In this document: positions 1 to 6,431 of the stretch, one piece after another | Layout: each line of letters begins with the position of its first letter | How positions within the stretch are numbered: the stretch's first letter is position 1 | Assembly (NCBI GenBank): GCA_964631745.1 | Contig: CAZVWV010000119.1 | Coordinates: forward strand, 1 to 12,600 | From: CAZVWV01 sp964631745 | GTDB taxonomy: Bacteria; Bdellovibrionota_C; UBA2361; JBGSMV01 | DNA length: 12,600 nucleotides | Direction of reading: 5' to 3' | Notes under the pieces: model-generated | Told to the model about the DNA's origin: nothing | Databases searched by the model: none | Seen by the model: only the letters and a program-made list of their open reading frames with translations | Translations under genes and position numbers: made by a program

Positions 1-57
1 TCGGATCGCGTCCAGGGGTTGCTCGCTGAGTTGAGGGCCAAGAATTCTAGGGCCTAG
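1..57 (+). CDS. C-terminal tail of an upstream gene (partial)
   Basis: Frame 1 is open from the window edge to a TAG at 55-57, while the other two plus frames stop within about 35 bases. The 18 visible residues (SDRVQGLLAELRAKNSRA) look like the end of a charged, leucine-containing helix. A short hairpin follows the stop after about ten bases, which fits the end of a gene. The product cannot be identified from so little sequence, and a chance open frame of this length remains possible. Confidence 0.45.
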   Translation, partial: SDRVQGLLAELRAKNSRA

Positions 58-67
58 TTCCCACGGC

Positions 68-90
68 CCCAAAGCGGCAGGCACTTTGGG
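68..90 (+). terminator. possible terminator hairpin after the upstream gene
   Basis: CCCAAAG at 68-74 pairs perfectly with CTTTGGG at 84-90 around a nine-base loop, and TTTGGCTT follows. The hairpin begins 10 bases after the TAG that ends the partial upstream frame. The stem is short and the T tract is interrupted, so this is a weak intrinsic terminator at best. Confidence 0.35.
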
Positions 91-243
91 TTTGGCTTCG
101 GAAAGGAGGTACCCCACGAGGTTTTTCGCCGATTAGGTTGAAAATGGCGCAAACACCTCGCTTAGCAGTCTATTGTGGCTGCGAGTTTTGTTGAGTTATG
201 TCGAGTTCGGGAGTCTTTGACCCGCATTCAACATGGCTCAGGT

Positions 244-272
244 TTGAGTTTTGGTCTTTTAAGAAATTTTAT
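244..272 (+). promoter_or_regulatory. possible sigma70-type promoter of the GHKL unit
   Basis: TTGAGT at 244-249 and TTTTAT at 267-272 are separated by 17 bases, each matching the consensus at four of six positions. Transcription would start near 279, just before the large hairpin at 290-333, giving a leader of nearly 200 bases ahead of the GHKL ATPase gene. The match is modest, and other A+T-rich stretches in this leader could serve as well. Confidence 0.3.
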
Positions 273-289
273 CGGGTAGATGCAATGAA

Positions 290-333
290 CTTACACCATT
301 CTTGGTGCCGCCCGGTGCCAAGACTGGTGTGAG
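290..333. other. long imperfect hairpin in the GHKL leader
   Basis: Bases 290-309 can pair with 314-333 around the loop GCCC. The inner part, CTTGGTGCC against GGTGCCAAG, has two G-U pairs. The outer part includes ACACCA against TGGTGT. There is one T/C mismatch (299/324) and a further G-U at 292/331. The stem is therefore about 20 positions long. No T tract follows directly (the run of T begins about 17 bases later), so it does not look like an ordinary terminator. It may be a regulatory leader, a small RNA or a mobile repeat. Confidence 0.55.
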
Positions 334-459
334 GGTCATACCTAGTTAAATTGTTTTTTTTGGCGTTAGAAAGGAGCGCCTGATTCTTTAGCTCTGGTTT
401 CCAGTCTCTAAGCAGAGTCTGGTGATTGTGGATCTGTGTGCACACTGCCTCAAACAGGG

Positions 460-466
460 AAAGGAG
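460..466 (+). promoter_or_regulatory. ribosome binding site of the GHKL ATPase gene
   Basis: AAAGGAG ends six bases before the ATG at 473, which fixes that start. A perfect ten-base palindrome, GTGTGCACAC at 436-445, lies a little upstream and could be an operator, although palindromes of this size arise by chance. Confidence 0.7.
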
Positions 467-472
467 CGGTAG

Positions 473-2083
473 ATGTCTGGAAACATTCAGCCGTTTACTC
501 TCGAGAATTTTACGGTACTCGAGAATGCGATGCATGGAACATCACCATGGATGGCGTTGGTAGAGGGTGTTCGAAATGCCCTTGCCGCTGGCGCCAAGAC
601 TCTCCATATCGTTCCTCTGACCGATGGCGGTCGAAAAGGGATAGTGATCATCGACGATGGCTGCGGGATGGGCAAGAACGAGCTTCTCCAGTACCTTGGC
701 AAGATCGGTGGGAGCGGCGGAAAGGTTGGGCGTGGTGCTCACATGGGATTTGGGGTAAAGGAGATCCCAATTCTCACGGGCGCGCCTGTGGTGGTGATTT
801 CTTGGACTAAAAGGTCTGCCCCGCATAGGATTGAGCTGACCAAGGGGACGACGAGTGATGGTCGTGCAACATACGGAATCTTGCCGTCTCGGGATGGCAG
901 TCGAGTCACTGAATGCAAGAAAGTTCCGTATATCGAGGCGCGCGACTTCCCTTCTGGTACGATCATGGAGATCCATGGACTGCCGTGGCAGCCATACCGG
1001 ATCATGATGGAGCTAAACGCGCGTTTCCTTGACCTTTCAGGGGTTGAGGTGCGCGTCTGGCGGACGAAGGGCGATTTCTATGGCGCCGAGTTCGTCAAAG
1101 GGCTGCTTCCCGCAATGGAGCGCGTCTGTGGCGAGCTTGGCAAAGAGAAGTATCGTGATGCGATCCTGCACTGGGGAATTCGCAGACAGCAAGTAGATCC
1201 CGAAGAGGCCACACGTCTGGCCGACTTCGAGAGCCACTACTGCAAACTGCCTGGCGTGGCCTACGCCTGGAGGCAACCGGAGGTTGGGATCACCCCAGAG
1301 GTCTTCAAGAGCTGGTCACCAAGTGGGCCCGGTCTCACTGTGATGACCAATCTTGGCGTGACGGGTGGGTTTCGAGATGTGATACTGATACTTGAGGCGA
1401 AGGGCGCTAAGATCGCCCCAGCCCCAGATCGGTGTGGCATCACCAGGTGGCGCAAGGCCCACGCAGCCCAGCAGATCATGGAGGGCATGCCAGAGCCATT
1501 GGCAACATTCATGAACCAGATAACTGCGCTTCACGGGGAGGTCGGAAGTGCAGCGAGGGTCAGAGAGATCGTGGCAGCGCTGGGCTTTATTCCTGTGCCT
1601 CGGCATAGAGAACTGAAGCTCACCCCGACTGGTAACGGCGCAACTCGGCCGTCTACCAAGCGGGAGGCGCCGCGACGCTCACAGCCCAGTCGTGGCTATC
1701 CAAATGTCCGGTTCGTCGAGGCGAACGAAGACGGTACTTCTGAGCTCGGGAGTGATGCTGGGCTGTACAACAGCTTAAGCCACGAGATCCTGGTGAACAT
1801 GGCTGTCGGTCGGGTGAACCAGTACACGAGGATGGCTCGCGAACAGGATGGAGGCCGACGCGGAAAGGTGTACGCTCAGGCACTTGAAGCACTGGCCACG
1901 GAGGTGGTCGCGTTCTTCTCGGCTGAGGTAGAGGAAACGGGTGAGATCCCCACCACCGAACAGTTGGCCAGTGTTCTTCGCTCTCCGGTCTTGATGGCTG
2001 GCGTTGTCACAGGGATCGTGACGCTCCCCAAGAATGTGCGCAGGATTCAGTCGAACCGCAGGACCAGGAAAGGAGCTAAGTAG
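473..2083 (+). CDS. GHKL-fold (Hsp90/MutL/MORC-like) ATPase
   Basis: A cytoplasmic protein of 536 residues with no visible signal peptide or membrane segment. The GHKL nucleotide-binding motifs occur in order: an N box with E31 and N35 (EGVRNALAAG), a G1 box IDDGCGMG around residues 60-67, a glycine-rich lid GRGAHMGFGVK at 86-96, and a G3-like SGTIMEIHGL near 161-170. This order, with a following S5-like region, is typical of Hsp90, MutL, MORC and phage rIIA-type ATPases rather than of histidine kinases, and no phospho-acceptor domain is seen. Residues from about 370 to 430 are polar and probably a linker. The C-terminal part is helical and ends in a basic tail. A good Shine-Dalgarno site supports the start. 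The substrate is unknown. A gene for an unrecognised 244-residue protein follows on the same strand, and the local G+C is higher than in the rest of the window. The fold is fairly sure; the role, such as in an accessory or defence system, is inference. Confidence 0.8.
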   Translation: MSGNIQPFTLENFTVLENAMHGTSPWMALVEGVRNALAAGAKTLHIVPLTDGGRKGIVIIDDGCGMGKNELLQYLGKIGGSGGKVGRGAHMGFGVKEIPILTGAPVVVISWTKRSAPHRIELTKGTTSDGRATYGILPSRDGSRVTECKKVPYIEARDFPSGTIMEIHGLPWQPYRIMMELNARFLDLSGVEVRVWRTKGDFYGAEFVKGLLPAMERVCGELGKEKYRDAILHWGIRRQQVDPEEATRLADFESHYCKLPGVAYAWRQPEVGITPEVFKSWSPSGPGLTVMTNLGVTGGFRDVILILEAKGAKIAPAPDRCGITRWRKAHAAQQIMEGMPEPLATFMNQITALHGEVGSAARVREIVAALGFIPVPRHRELKLTPTGNGATRPSTKREAPRRSQPSRGYPNVRFVEANEDGTSELGSDAGLYNSLSHEILVNMAVGRVNQYTRMAREQDGGRRGKVYAQALEALATEVVAFFSAEVEETGEIPTTEQLASVLRSPVLMAGVVTGIVTLPKNVRRIQSNRRTRKGAK

Positions 2084-2446
2084 CCTACAGCCCGGGGTGA
2101 AGCGAAATTCCTAGGATTATGTCACTCGCTATAACCGCCGACCGGAGGAAGACCAAACAACAGATAGCAATTGACCATATAAAAATAGGGCCTTTAGACA
2201 GCAAGCCAGGAAATGAACAAAATGGCACAGACGGTCGAATATCGCTACGTTATTCTGTCAATTGCTATCGAAGCCGGCCCGCCAAGGAGCCTGCTGCATT
2301 CACCAGCTCCATTTTCAGTCTAAAGAGTCTTATCACAGTGAAGCTGAAGTTGGAGGTGGTAGATGTGGATAGAAGGTTTATACAAATGCCGTGAGTCTTC
2401 AGAGTTCGAGTTGAGCCTTTAAGTTCGCTACGATTTGGAGGATTCT
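2084..2446. other. structured gap between the GHKL gene and the next gene
   Basis: This stretch of about 360 bases has no gene I would support. A 91-codon plus-strand frame at 2119-2394 lacks a well-spaced ribosome binding site and resembles no family I know. The main feature is a widely spaced perfect inverted repeat, listed separately. The last bases carry the ribosome binding site GGAGG (2437-2441) of the downstream gene. Confidence 0.5.
2163..2269. repeat. 13-bp perfect inverted repeat enclosing 81 bases
   Basis: GATAGCAATTGAC at 2163-2175 is the exact reverse complement of GTCAATTGCTATC at 2257-2269. In RNA the arms would close a 13-bp stem around an 81-base internal region. In DNA they could be the terminal repeats of a very small element, but I see no direct repeat flanking it. 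A perfect pair this long within about 100 bases is unlikely by chance in a window of this size. The function is unknown. Confidence 0.6.
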
Positions 2447-3181
2447 ATGTCTCTATCGATCGATTTCCGCGGACATCTCTTGTTATCGGAAAAGGAGTAC
2501 TACCGAATCGACAGCTTCTCGCGTGAGGGGCGAACCGTCGTGTTGAATGATGGCCACGCGCGGTTTCTAAGTTGGCAGAGCCTGGTCGGTTTTGTGGCGC
2601 ATGTAGCGAGAGAGTTGTCAACGATGAGTGACAATCCGATCTCTCAGTTCGTCACGACACCAAAGGCAGCCAACATGCGGCACTGGCTGGTTGAAATTGA
2701 CCAACGGGTTTCGGAAGCACATGAGCGTGCTTGGGTTGAGCTGTTGGCAGGGGCATTCCCAGGCCAGTCTGGATTACCTCAATTCAGGCGCGACGAGATC
2801 CGTTGGGGGCGAATGTCGGTCCTGTGCGATGATCTTGGTGTTGTGCTACAGGTGCAAGGAGATTCTCTTACTCGACTGACCGGAGAGGAGCTGGTTGCCT
2901 TGATACTGTACGTCCTGAGCGACCCACAGACTTATGAAGTCGCGTCGGACCAGTGGGGGCCTTTCTTGGTCAGGTTCATTCCGGCGGGTGGAACTGAGAC
3001 TAAAGTTGAGGCGTTCTTCCAACCATCGCTGGCTGGGGATGACGAGTCGGAAGAGCGAGTTGCGGAGGCTGTCGGGGAAGGCGAGTTGGGAACTGCATAT
3101 GTGACTAACGCTGACCCAGATTCTATAAATCTGGATCCGAGGTTGGTGGAGATTCTGAATCGACACCTGCCTATGCCCTAG
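2447..3181 (+). CDS. unrecognised 244-residue protein downstream of the GHKL ATPase
   Basis: I do not recognise this protein. The ATG at 2447 is preceded by GGAGG five bases upstream, which favours it over the earlier in-frame TTG at 2435. The protein appears soluble, with no signal peptide or long hydrophobic span. The first 45 residues suggest beta strands, residues 45-100 are mainly helical with several tryptophans, and 115-195 look like a mixed domain. From about 198 the chain is strongly acidic (GDDESEERVAEAVGEGE) before a short helical end. It lies on the same strand as the GHKL ATPase gene, with similar G+C content, but 363 bases away, so co-transcription is possible but not shown. An acidic tail could bind a basic partner such as the lysine/arginine-rich tail of the ATPase; that is speculation. 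Confidence 0.7.
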   Translation: MSLSIDFRGHLLLSEKEYYRIDSFSREGRTVVLNDGHARFLSWQSLVGFVAHVARELSTMSDNPISQFVTTPKAANMRHWLVEIDQRVSEAHERAWVELLAGAFPGQSGLPQFRRDEIRWGRMSVLCDDLGVVLQVQGDSLTRLTGEELVALILYVLSDPQTYEVASDQWGPFLVRFIPAGGTETKVEAFFQPSLAGDDESEERVAEAVGEGELGTAYVTNADPDSINLDPRLVEILNRHLPMP

Positions 3182-3196
3182 TTGCCGGTTGTCAAG

Positions 3197-3236
3197 AGGA
3201 AGCGGATAGGTTAAGAAACCACATCTACCGCTTCCT
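3197..3236 (+). terminator. hairpin after the 244-residue gene
   Basis: AGGAAGCGG at 3197-3205 pairs perfectly with CCGCTTCCT at 3228-3236. An inner stem, GGTT at 3209-3212 with AACC at 3217-3220, caps it. The hairpin begins 16 bases after the TAG of the upstream gene, where a terminator would be expected, but no run of T follows on either strand. It could be a weak or factor-assisted terminator, or an RNA-stabilising 3' structure. Confidence 0.5.
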
Positions 3237-3258
3237 AGTTCAGACTTCAGCCCGTGCC

Positions 3259-3288
3259 ACGGACCAGGGGGGAACGGACCAGGGGGGA
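3259..3288. repeat. two exact tandem copies of a 15-bp G-rich unit
   Basis: The unit ACGGACCAGGGGGGA occurs at 3259-3273 and again directly at 3274-3288, each with a run of six G, and the first bases of a third copy follow. It lies between two convergent genes, where the G+C-rich region gives way to A+T-richer DNA. The origin is unknown; it may be a remnant of a larger repeat or of a mobile element end. Confidence 0.7.
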
Positions 3289-3312
3289 ACCAAAATATTT
3301 TCAATTCGGTTG

Positions 3313-3888
3313 CTATGCCCCACCGAAATTGAAATAAAGGTTATTTGACCAGTTTTCAAGCCCTAAGCCGTCTAATAATTCTTGTCGCCGATTGCTTTGA
3401 CGATTAGATCGTCCTTTGTCATTTGTAAGACTCGATTGACTTGAAGAGTCTGATAGCTCCTCAAGAAATTTCTCAATAACTAAGTCTATTTGAGCAATTG
3501 ACTTCAAAAGTTCCGCATTCTGCTGTGCAGGATGGCTGTCGCCCATACCGTAAATTTCGCAATTTTCTAAAAGAAATAGCTTCTGATGGTTCTTTGGTAT
3601 TTCCAGAAAGGTCACCGCTGCCCCTAAAGACTGTTTGGTCTTAGAGTCTGGAATTCGGGGTAGAAAGTCCTTAAGCCGATCAAGGCCTACATCGAAATCC
3701 CCCACAAGTGCAATATCATCGTCGGTTTGCCAAAAAACGGACTTACTCAGCTGTGGATTGCCAGAAAGCAAAACCTTGTATACGAGAGGAATGTCATAGT
3801 TCCATTCCGAAAGACCGACAATCTTGCGCCGATTATCGTCAGATCGAGGAAGTGCAGCTATGGAATATAAATAGCTTCGGTTTGCCAT
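3313..3888 (-). CDS. uncharacterised protein beginning MANRSYLYS
   Basis: A soluble 191-residue protein. Its start, MANRSYLYS followed by GLSEWNYDIPLVYKVLLSGNP near residues 25-45, recalls from memory a widespread uncharacterised bacterial family with this opening (possibly DUF7822). I know of no proven function. Residues 1-142 look like a compact domain. Residues 147-170 are a polar serine, asparagine and arginine-rich stretch that may be disordered, before an aromatic end. It is an isolated gene, convergent with the 244-residue gene and 400 bases from the next gene on its strand. No clear Shine-Dalgarno site precedes the ATG, but a plausible promoter does. Orphans like this often sit in accessory regions, for example as immunity-type proteins; that role is only a guess here. 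Confidence 0.7.
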   Translation of the reverse strand: MANRSYLYSIAALPRSDDNRRKIVGLSEWNYDIPLVYKVLLSGNPQLSKSVFWQTDDDIALVGDFDVGLDRLKDFLPRIPDSKTKQSLGAAVTFLEIPKNHQKLFLLENCEIYGMGDSHPAQQNAELLKSIAQIDLVIEKFLEELSDSSSQSSLTNDKGRSNRQSNRRQELLDGLGLENWSNNLYFNFGGA

Positions 3889-4288
3889 AGCCTAATCCAA
3901 TACGAGCATAACATATCAGTAACAAATTGCTCAAAACATGCCATTAGCGATAGCAACCCAAGTCAAACCGTAACGACTCAAACCCATGGGGAAAATTTAG
4001 CTTGGCCCGGTATACTGCTCCTCTTAAAGCATGTAGCGACGGCGTCCTCGCCGGCCTATGCCAAGAGGTAGCACTACATCTAAGGCCGTTCGGCAGAAAT
4101 AATAAATTAGACTTTGATGGCCATCGAGCATGCAGCCTGGTCCTTTTTACCTCAGAGACCATGCGTGAGCTGCGATTCGCACAGATCCGCCCTGACTTCC
4201 TGACAAACATTTAAACAAGAATCAGGAATACTTAACGCTCTAAGACCGCTCTCGATTACCCGCAGCAACTCATGCGCCGGGCCAAATG
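3889..4288. other. gap of 400 bases without a convincing gene
   Basis: Short open frames cover this stretch on both strands (70 codons plus at 4002-4214, 88 codons minus at 3944-4210). They overlap each other, lack good ribosome binding sites and resemble no known family. I found no tRNA, terminator with a T run or clear repeat. Apart from the promoter-like elements at its left edge, it may be decayed coding sequence. Confidence 0.5.
3905..3934 (-). promoter_or_regulatory. possible promoter of the MANRSYLYS gene
   Basis: Read on the minus strand, TTGAGC (3934-3929) and TATGCT (3910-3905) are 18 bases apart, each matching the sigma70 consensus at four of six positions. Transcription would start only about ten bases before the ATG at 3888, leaving a very short leader, which fits the lack of a ribosome binding site. 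Confidence 0.35.
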
Positions 4289-4693
4289 TCACGGCTCTTT
4301 ACGCTCTATCCACGGAACCACGGAGAGATCGCGATCATAAGAGACTACGGTCGTCAGACCGTGCTCTTGCATCATACCAAGATGGACGGCATCACGTACT
4401 GAAAGCTTCCCATGTTCTTCAAATAAAGCACGCGCAGTGCGCATATCCTTTAAGGTAATCGGCAAGATTACAATGCCAATTGTTAAAATGCTATCAAAGA
4501 TCTGTTGGCCAACATTTTTTAAATTCAATGCTGTGTAACGATGACGTATTTCCTGAAGCACCTCGGTGTTAGTGCAATGATGTTGGCGTGATCGTCCCTG
4601 GGATATCTTCCGCAGGAAGTTTTGGCAGGGTTCCCTCCACTGACTCTCTCGTCCAGCAGCATACATGAATATGTTAGCATCGATGAAGATCAT
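4289..4693 (-). CDS. PIN-domain ribonuclease toxin (VapC-like)
   Basis: A 134-residue protein with the PIN fold pattern and its acidic metal-binding residues: D5 in MIFIDANIFMY, E44 in TNTEVLQEI, D101 in VRDAVHLG and D120 in SYDRDL. PIN toxins are magnesium-dependent ribonucleases that cut RNA, often tRNA or rRNA, and stop growth when not neutralised. The start codon overlaps the TGA of the upstream antitoxin by four bases (ATGA), so the two are translationally coupled. The length is normal for the family and all four acidic residues are present, so the enzyme is probably active. The RNA target cannot be read from sequence. Confidence 0.88.
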   Translation of the reverse strand: MIFIDANIFMYAAGRESQWREPCQNFLRKISQGRSRQHHCTNTEVLQEIRHRYTALNLKNVGQQIFDSILTIGIVILPITLKDMRTARALFEEHGKLSVRDAVHLGMMQEHGLTTVVSYDRDLSVVPWIERKEP

Positions 4694-4941
4694 CTGTAGC
4701 GACCCTTCAGCGATTCTTCAATCATGTTCTCGACGCCACTCACTGGAGCATCCAGCGCAAATAGCTTTACCAAAGCCTCTTCAGCGCTGATTTCTTCCGC
4801 ATGCAATGACTTGCTCGCGGCCTTTCGTAACATCTGGCGCGCCCATTCAGCGGCCGAGACTCCGGCCTGGCGCGCTGCTGTCTTAAATAGCCCCGCGTCA
4901 TGTTCGGAGATGCGCACTTGAAAGCGTTTCTTCATACTCAT
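4690..4941 (-). CDS. ribbon-helix-helix-type antitoxin of the PIN toxin
   Basis: A small protein of 83 residues from the preferred start. The segment KKRFQVRISEHDAGLFKTAA followed by GVSAAEWARQMLRKAA matches a ribbon-helix-helix DNA-binding domain: one beta strand, then two helices. The C-terminal part, with several glutamates and an arginine-rich end, is the likely toxin-binding tail. I prefer the ATG at 4941 (MSMKKRF) over the GTG at 4956, because the -10 element of a good promoter overlaps that GTG region and transcription should start close to 4941. The ATG at 4935 is also possible. No Shine-Dalgarno site is present, in line with a leaderless message. A palindrome lies across the start, suggesting autorepression by the antitoxin or toxin-antitoxin complex. 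Confidence 0.82.
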   Translation of the reverse strand: MSMKKRFQVRISEHDAGLFKTAARQAGVSAAEWARQMLRKAASKSLHAEEISAEEALVKLFALDAPVSGVENMIEESLKGRYR

Positions 4942-4953
4942 GAATATGAGTAT
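4934..4953. promoter_or_regulatory. operator palindrome over the antitoxin start
   Basis: ATACTCAT at 4934-4941 and ATGAGTAT at 4946-4953 form a perfect 8-bp inverted repeat around GAAT. It overlaps the -10 element and both candidate ATG codons of the RHH antitoxin, as expected of an operator bound by a dimeric RHH antitoxin alone or with its toxin. Confidence 0.7.
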
Positions 4954-4977
4954 CACATACGCTAGAAAGCCTGTCGA
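4949..4977 (-). promoter_or_regulatory. promoter of the RHH-PIN toxin-antitoxin pair
   Basis: On the minus strand, TCGACA (4977-4972, five of six matches to the -35 consensus) lies exactly 17 bases from GATACT (4954-4949, four of six). The bases TGT just before it give an extended -10. The predicted start of transcription falls at or next to the antitoxin ATG at 4941. The pair therefore has its own promoter and does not depend on the polyamine operon upstream. Confidence 0.6.
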
Positions 4978-5012
4978 TCTAAGTCTGTATTGTCTATTTA
5001 ATCAATTACACA

Positions 5013-5423
5013 TTAGGCATACAAAAACCGAACCTCAACCGCAATATCCGGATGAATCGAGTGATGCACCGGGCAGGTGTGGGCCACGCGTTCTAATTTT
5101 TGTCGCTGCGGCTCGGTTAAACTCGACGGCAGCGAGATATCTACTTTTAACTTTGAAATTCGCCGGGGACTATCGGTGGACATCTCTTTTTCTACGCTGG
5201 AGTTGGCCGTGCTTAGGTCGATACCATCTCTTTCAGCCACGATCTCCATCACGGTTAAAATGCATGTGGGAAGGGAAACCGCGAGCAAATCCGTTGGAGA
5301 GAATGCGCTCCCCTGCCCGTTGTTGTCTTTGGGAGCATCGGTGACAAATTTTGCCCCGGAATCTAAGTGGCAAAGCTCCATGCGTTTATTGCCAAGAGCG
5401 CGCACGGTCATCTTTGTGCTCAT
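5013..5423 (-). CDS. OsmC/Ohr-family thiol peroxidase
   Basis: A 136-residue protein of normal OsmC-family length. Two reactive cysteines appear in the expected settings: C54 in the helix after SPTDLLAVSLPTC, and C117 in HTCPVHHSIHPD. Family members reduce organic or hydrogen peroxides through these cysteines in the cytoplasm. The sequence is closer to the general OsmC-like group than to classical Ohr. Its ATG lies four bases after the stop of the deoxyhypusine-synthase-like gene, so it is the last gene of the polyamine operon. A link between this peroxidase and polyamines is not established. Polyamine oxidation can release peroxide, but no oxidase is encoded here. Confidence 0.9.
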   Translation of the reverse strand: MSTKMTVRALGNKRMELCHLDSGAKFVTDAPKDNNGQGSAFSPTDLLAVSLPTCILTVMEIVAERDGIDLSTANSSVEKEMSTDSPRRISKLKVDISLPSSLTEPQRQKLERVAHTCPVHHSIHPDIAVEVRFLYA

Positions 5424-5427
5424 ATTA

Positions 5428-6396
5428 TTAATTCCCCAAAACGTAGTTAAAAATAAGTGGTGCTACGATTGAGGCGTCGGACTCTATGATGTAGCTAGGC
5501 GTATCCAAGTCTAACTTGCCCCACGAGATCTTCTCATTCGGGACTGCTCCGCTGTACGAACCAAAAGAAGTAGTGCAGTCGCTAATCTGGCAGAAATACC
5601 CCCAGAGCTTACAATCTTCTTCTAAATCCTGGGTAATCAGCGGTACTACGCAAATTGGGAAATCTCCCGCAATTCCGCCACCTACTTGGAAGAAACCTAG
5701 CGTGCCTGTTTTGGTCTGCTCCTTATACCAATTCACCAAGAGCGCCATCTGTTCGACGCCGCTTTTCATTACGTCCATGCGTGAGACGTCTGATTTTATT
5801 ACGTGCGCCACAAAGATATTGGCCAGAGTCGAGTCTTCCCAGCCCGGAGTAATTATGGGTAAGTTCTTTTCACAGGCCGCCAGGACCCAGGAATCTTTGG
5901 GGTCAATCTGGTAGTACTGTTTGAGCTCTCCGCTCTTCAAGCACTGATACATGAATTCGTAAGGGAAATAGCGCTTGCCGCTTTTGTCCGCCTCTTTCCA
6001 AATTTTTAATATAATCCCCTCCATTCGACGGATAGCTTCTTCCTCCGGAATGCAGGTATCAGTCACCCTATTCATGCCCTGCTCCCTAAGCTCCATCTCT
6101 TCCTGAGCTTTCAAAGTTCTATAATGCGGCACGCGCTTATAATGATTATGCGCCACTAAGTTAAAGATATCCTCCTCAAGATTGGCGCCGGTGCAACAAA
6201 CGCCATGAACCTTCCCCTGGCGAATTAATTCGGCCAAGGAAATTCCAAGTTCAGCGGTGCTCATGGCGCCGGCCAACGTAACAAACATTTTATTTCCACC
6301 CGCGAGGTGCTTAATCCAGCCTTCAGCGGCATCGACACATACGGCTGCGTTGAAATGCCGATAGTTTCTCTTCATGAAGTCTTTGATTGCGCCCAT
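5428..6396 (-). CDS. deoxyhypusine-synthase-like aminobutyltransferase
   Basis: A 322-residue protein of the deoxyhypusine synthase (DHS) family. TGANLEEDIFN (69-79) matches the NAD-site segment of eukaryotic DHS, VGGGIAGDFP lies at 238-247, and SGAVPNEKISWGKL (282-295) carries the lysine, K294, that forms the enzyme-aminobutyl intermediate. The catalytic histidine that follows the glycine-rich loop in human DHS is absent here; the loop continues with GDFP instead. Bacteria lack eIF5A, so the substrate is probably a free diamine. DHS relatives in bacteria have been linked to homospermidine formation. The gene lies 35 bases after speB and four bases before the OsmC gene, and has a good ribosome binding site (AAGGAA). 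The NAD-dependent aminobutyl transfer is likely; the acceptor, and hence the final polyamine, is inference. Confidence 0.88.
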   Translation of the reverse strand: MGAIKDFMKRNYRHFNAAVCVDAAEGWIKHLAGGNKMFVTLAGAMSTAELGISLAELIRQGKVHGVCCTGANLEEDIFNLVAHNHYKRVPHYRTLKAQEEMELREQGMNRVTDTCIPEEEAIRRMEGIILKIWKEADKSGKRYFPYEFMYQCLKSGELKQYYQIDPKDSWVLAACEKNLPIITPGWEDSTLANIFVAHVIKSDVSRMDVMKSGVEQMALLVNWYKEQTKTGTLGFFQVGGGIAGDFPICVVPLITQDLEEDCKLWGYFCQISDCTTSFGSYSGAVPNEKISWGKLDLDTPSYIIESDASIVAPLIFNYVLGN

Positions 6397-6431
6397 ATAT
6401 GTTCCTTAAATCAAGCTAATAAAAATCTTTA

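Noticed and set aside
101..191. AAAGGAGGT followed by a short frame from the ATG at 144
   Set aside because: The Shine-Dalgarno-like sequence is about 34 bases from the ATG, and the frame codes only 16 residues.
2119..2394. 91-codon plus-strand frame in the gap after the GHKL gene
   Set aside because: The start has an AGGA only two bases away, the product resembles no family, and the 13-bp inverted repeat explains the region better as non-coding. Not fully excluded.
3944..4214. Overlapping 70- and 88-codon frames on opposite strands
   Set aside because: Both lack a ribosome binding site and known similarity, and they overlap each other over most of their length.
4940..5472. Plus-strand frames across the OsmC gene
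   Set aside because: They are shadows of the minus-strand gene, which has clear catalytic cysteines and operon spacing.
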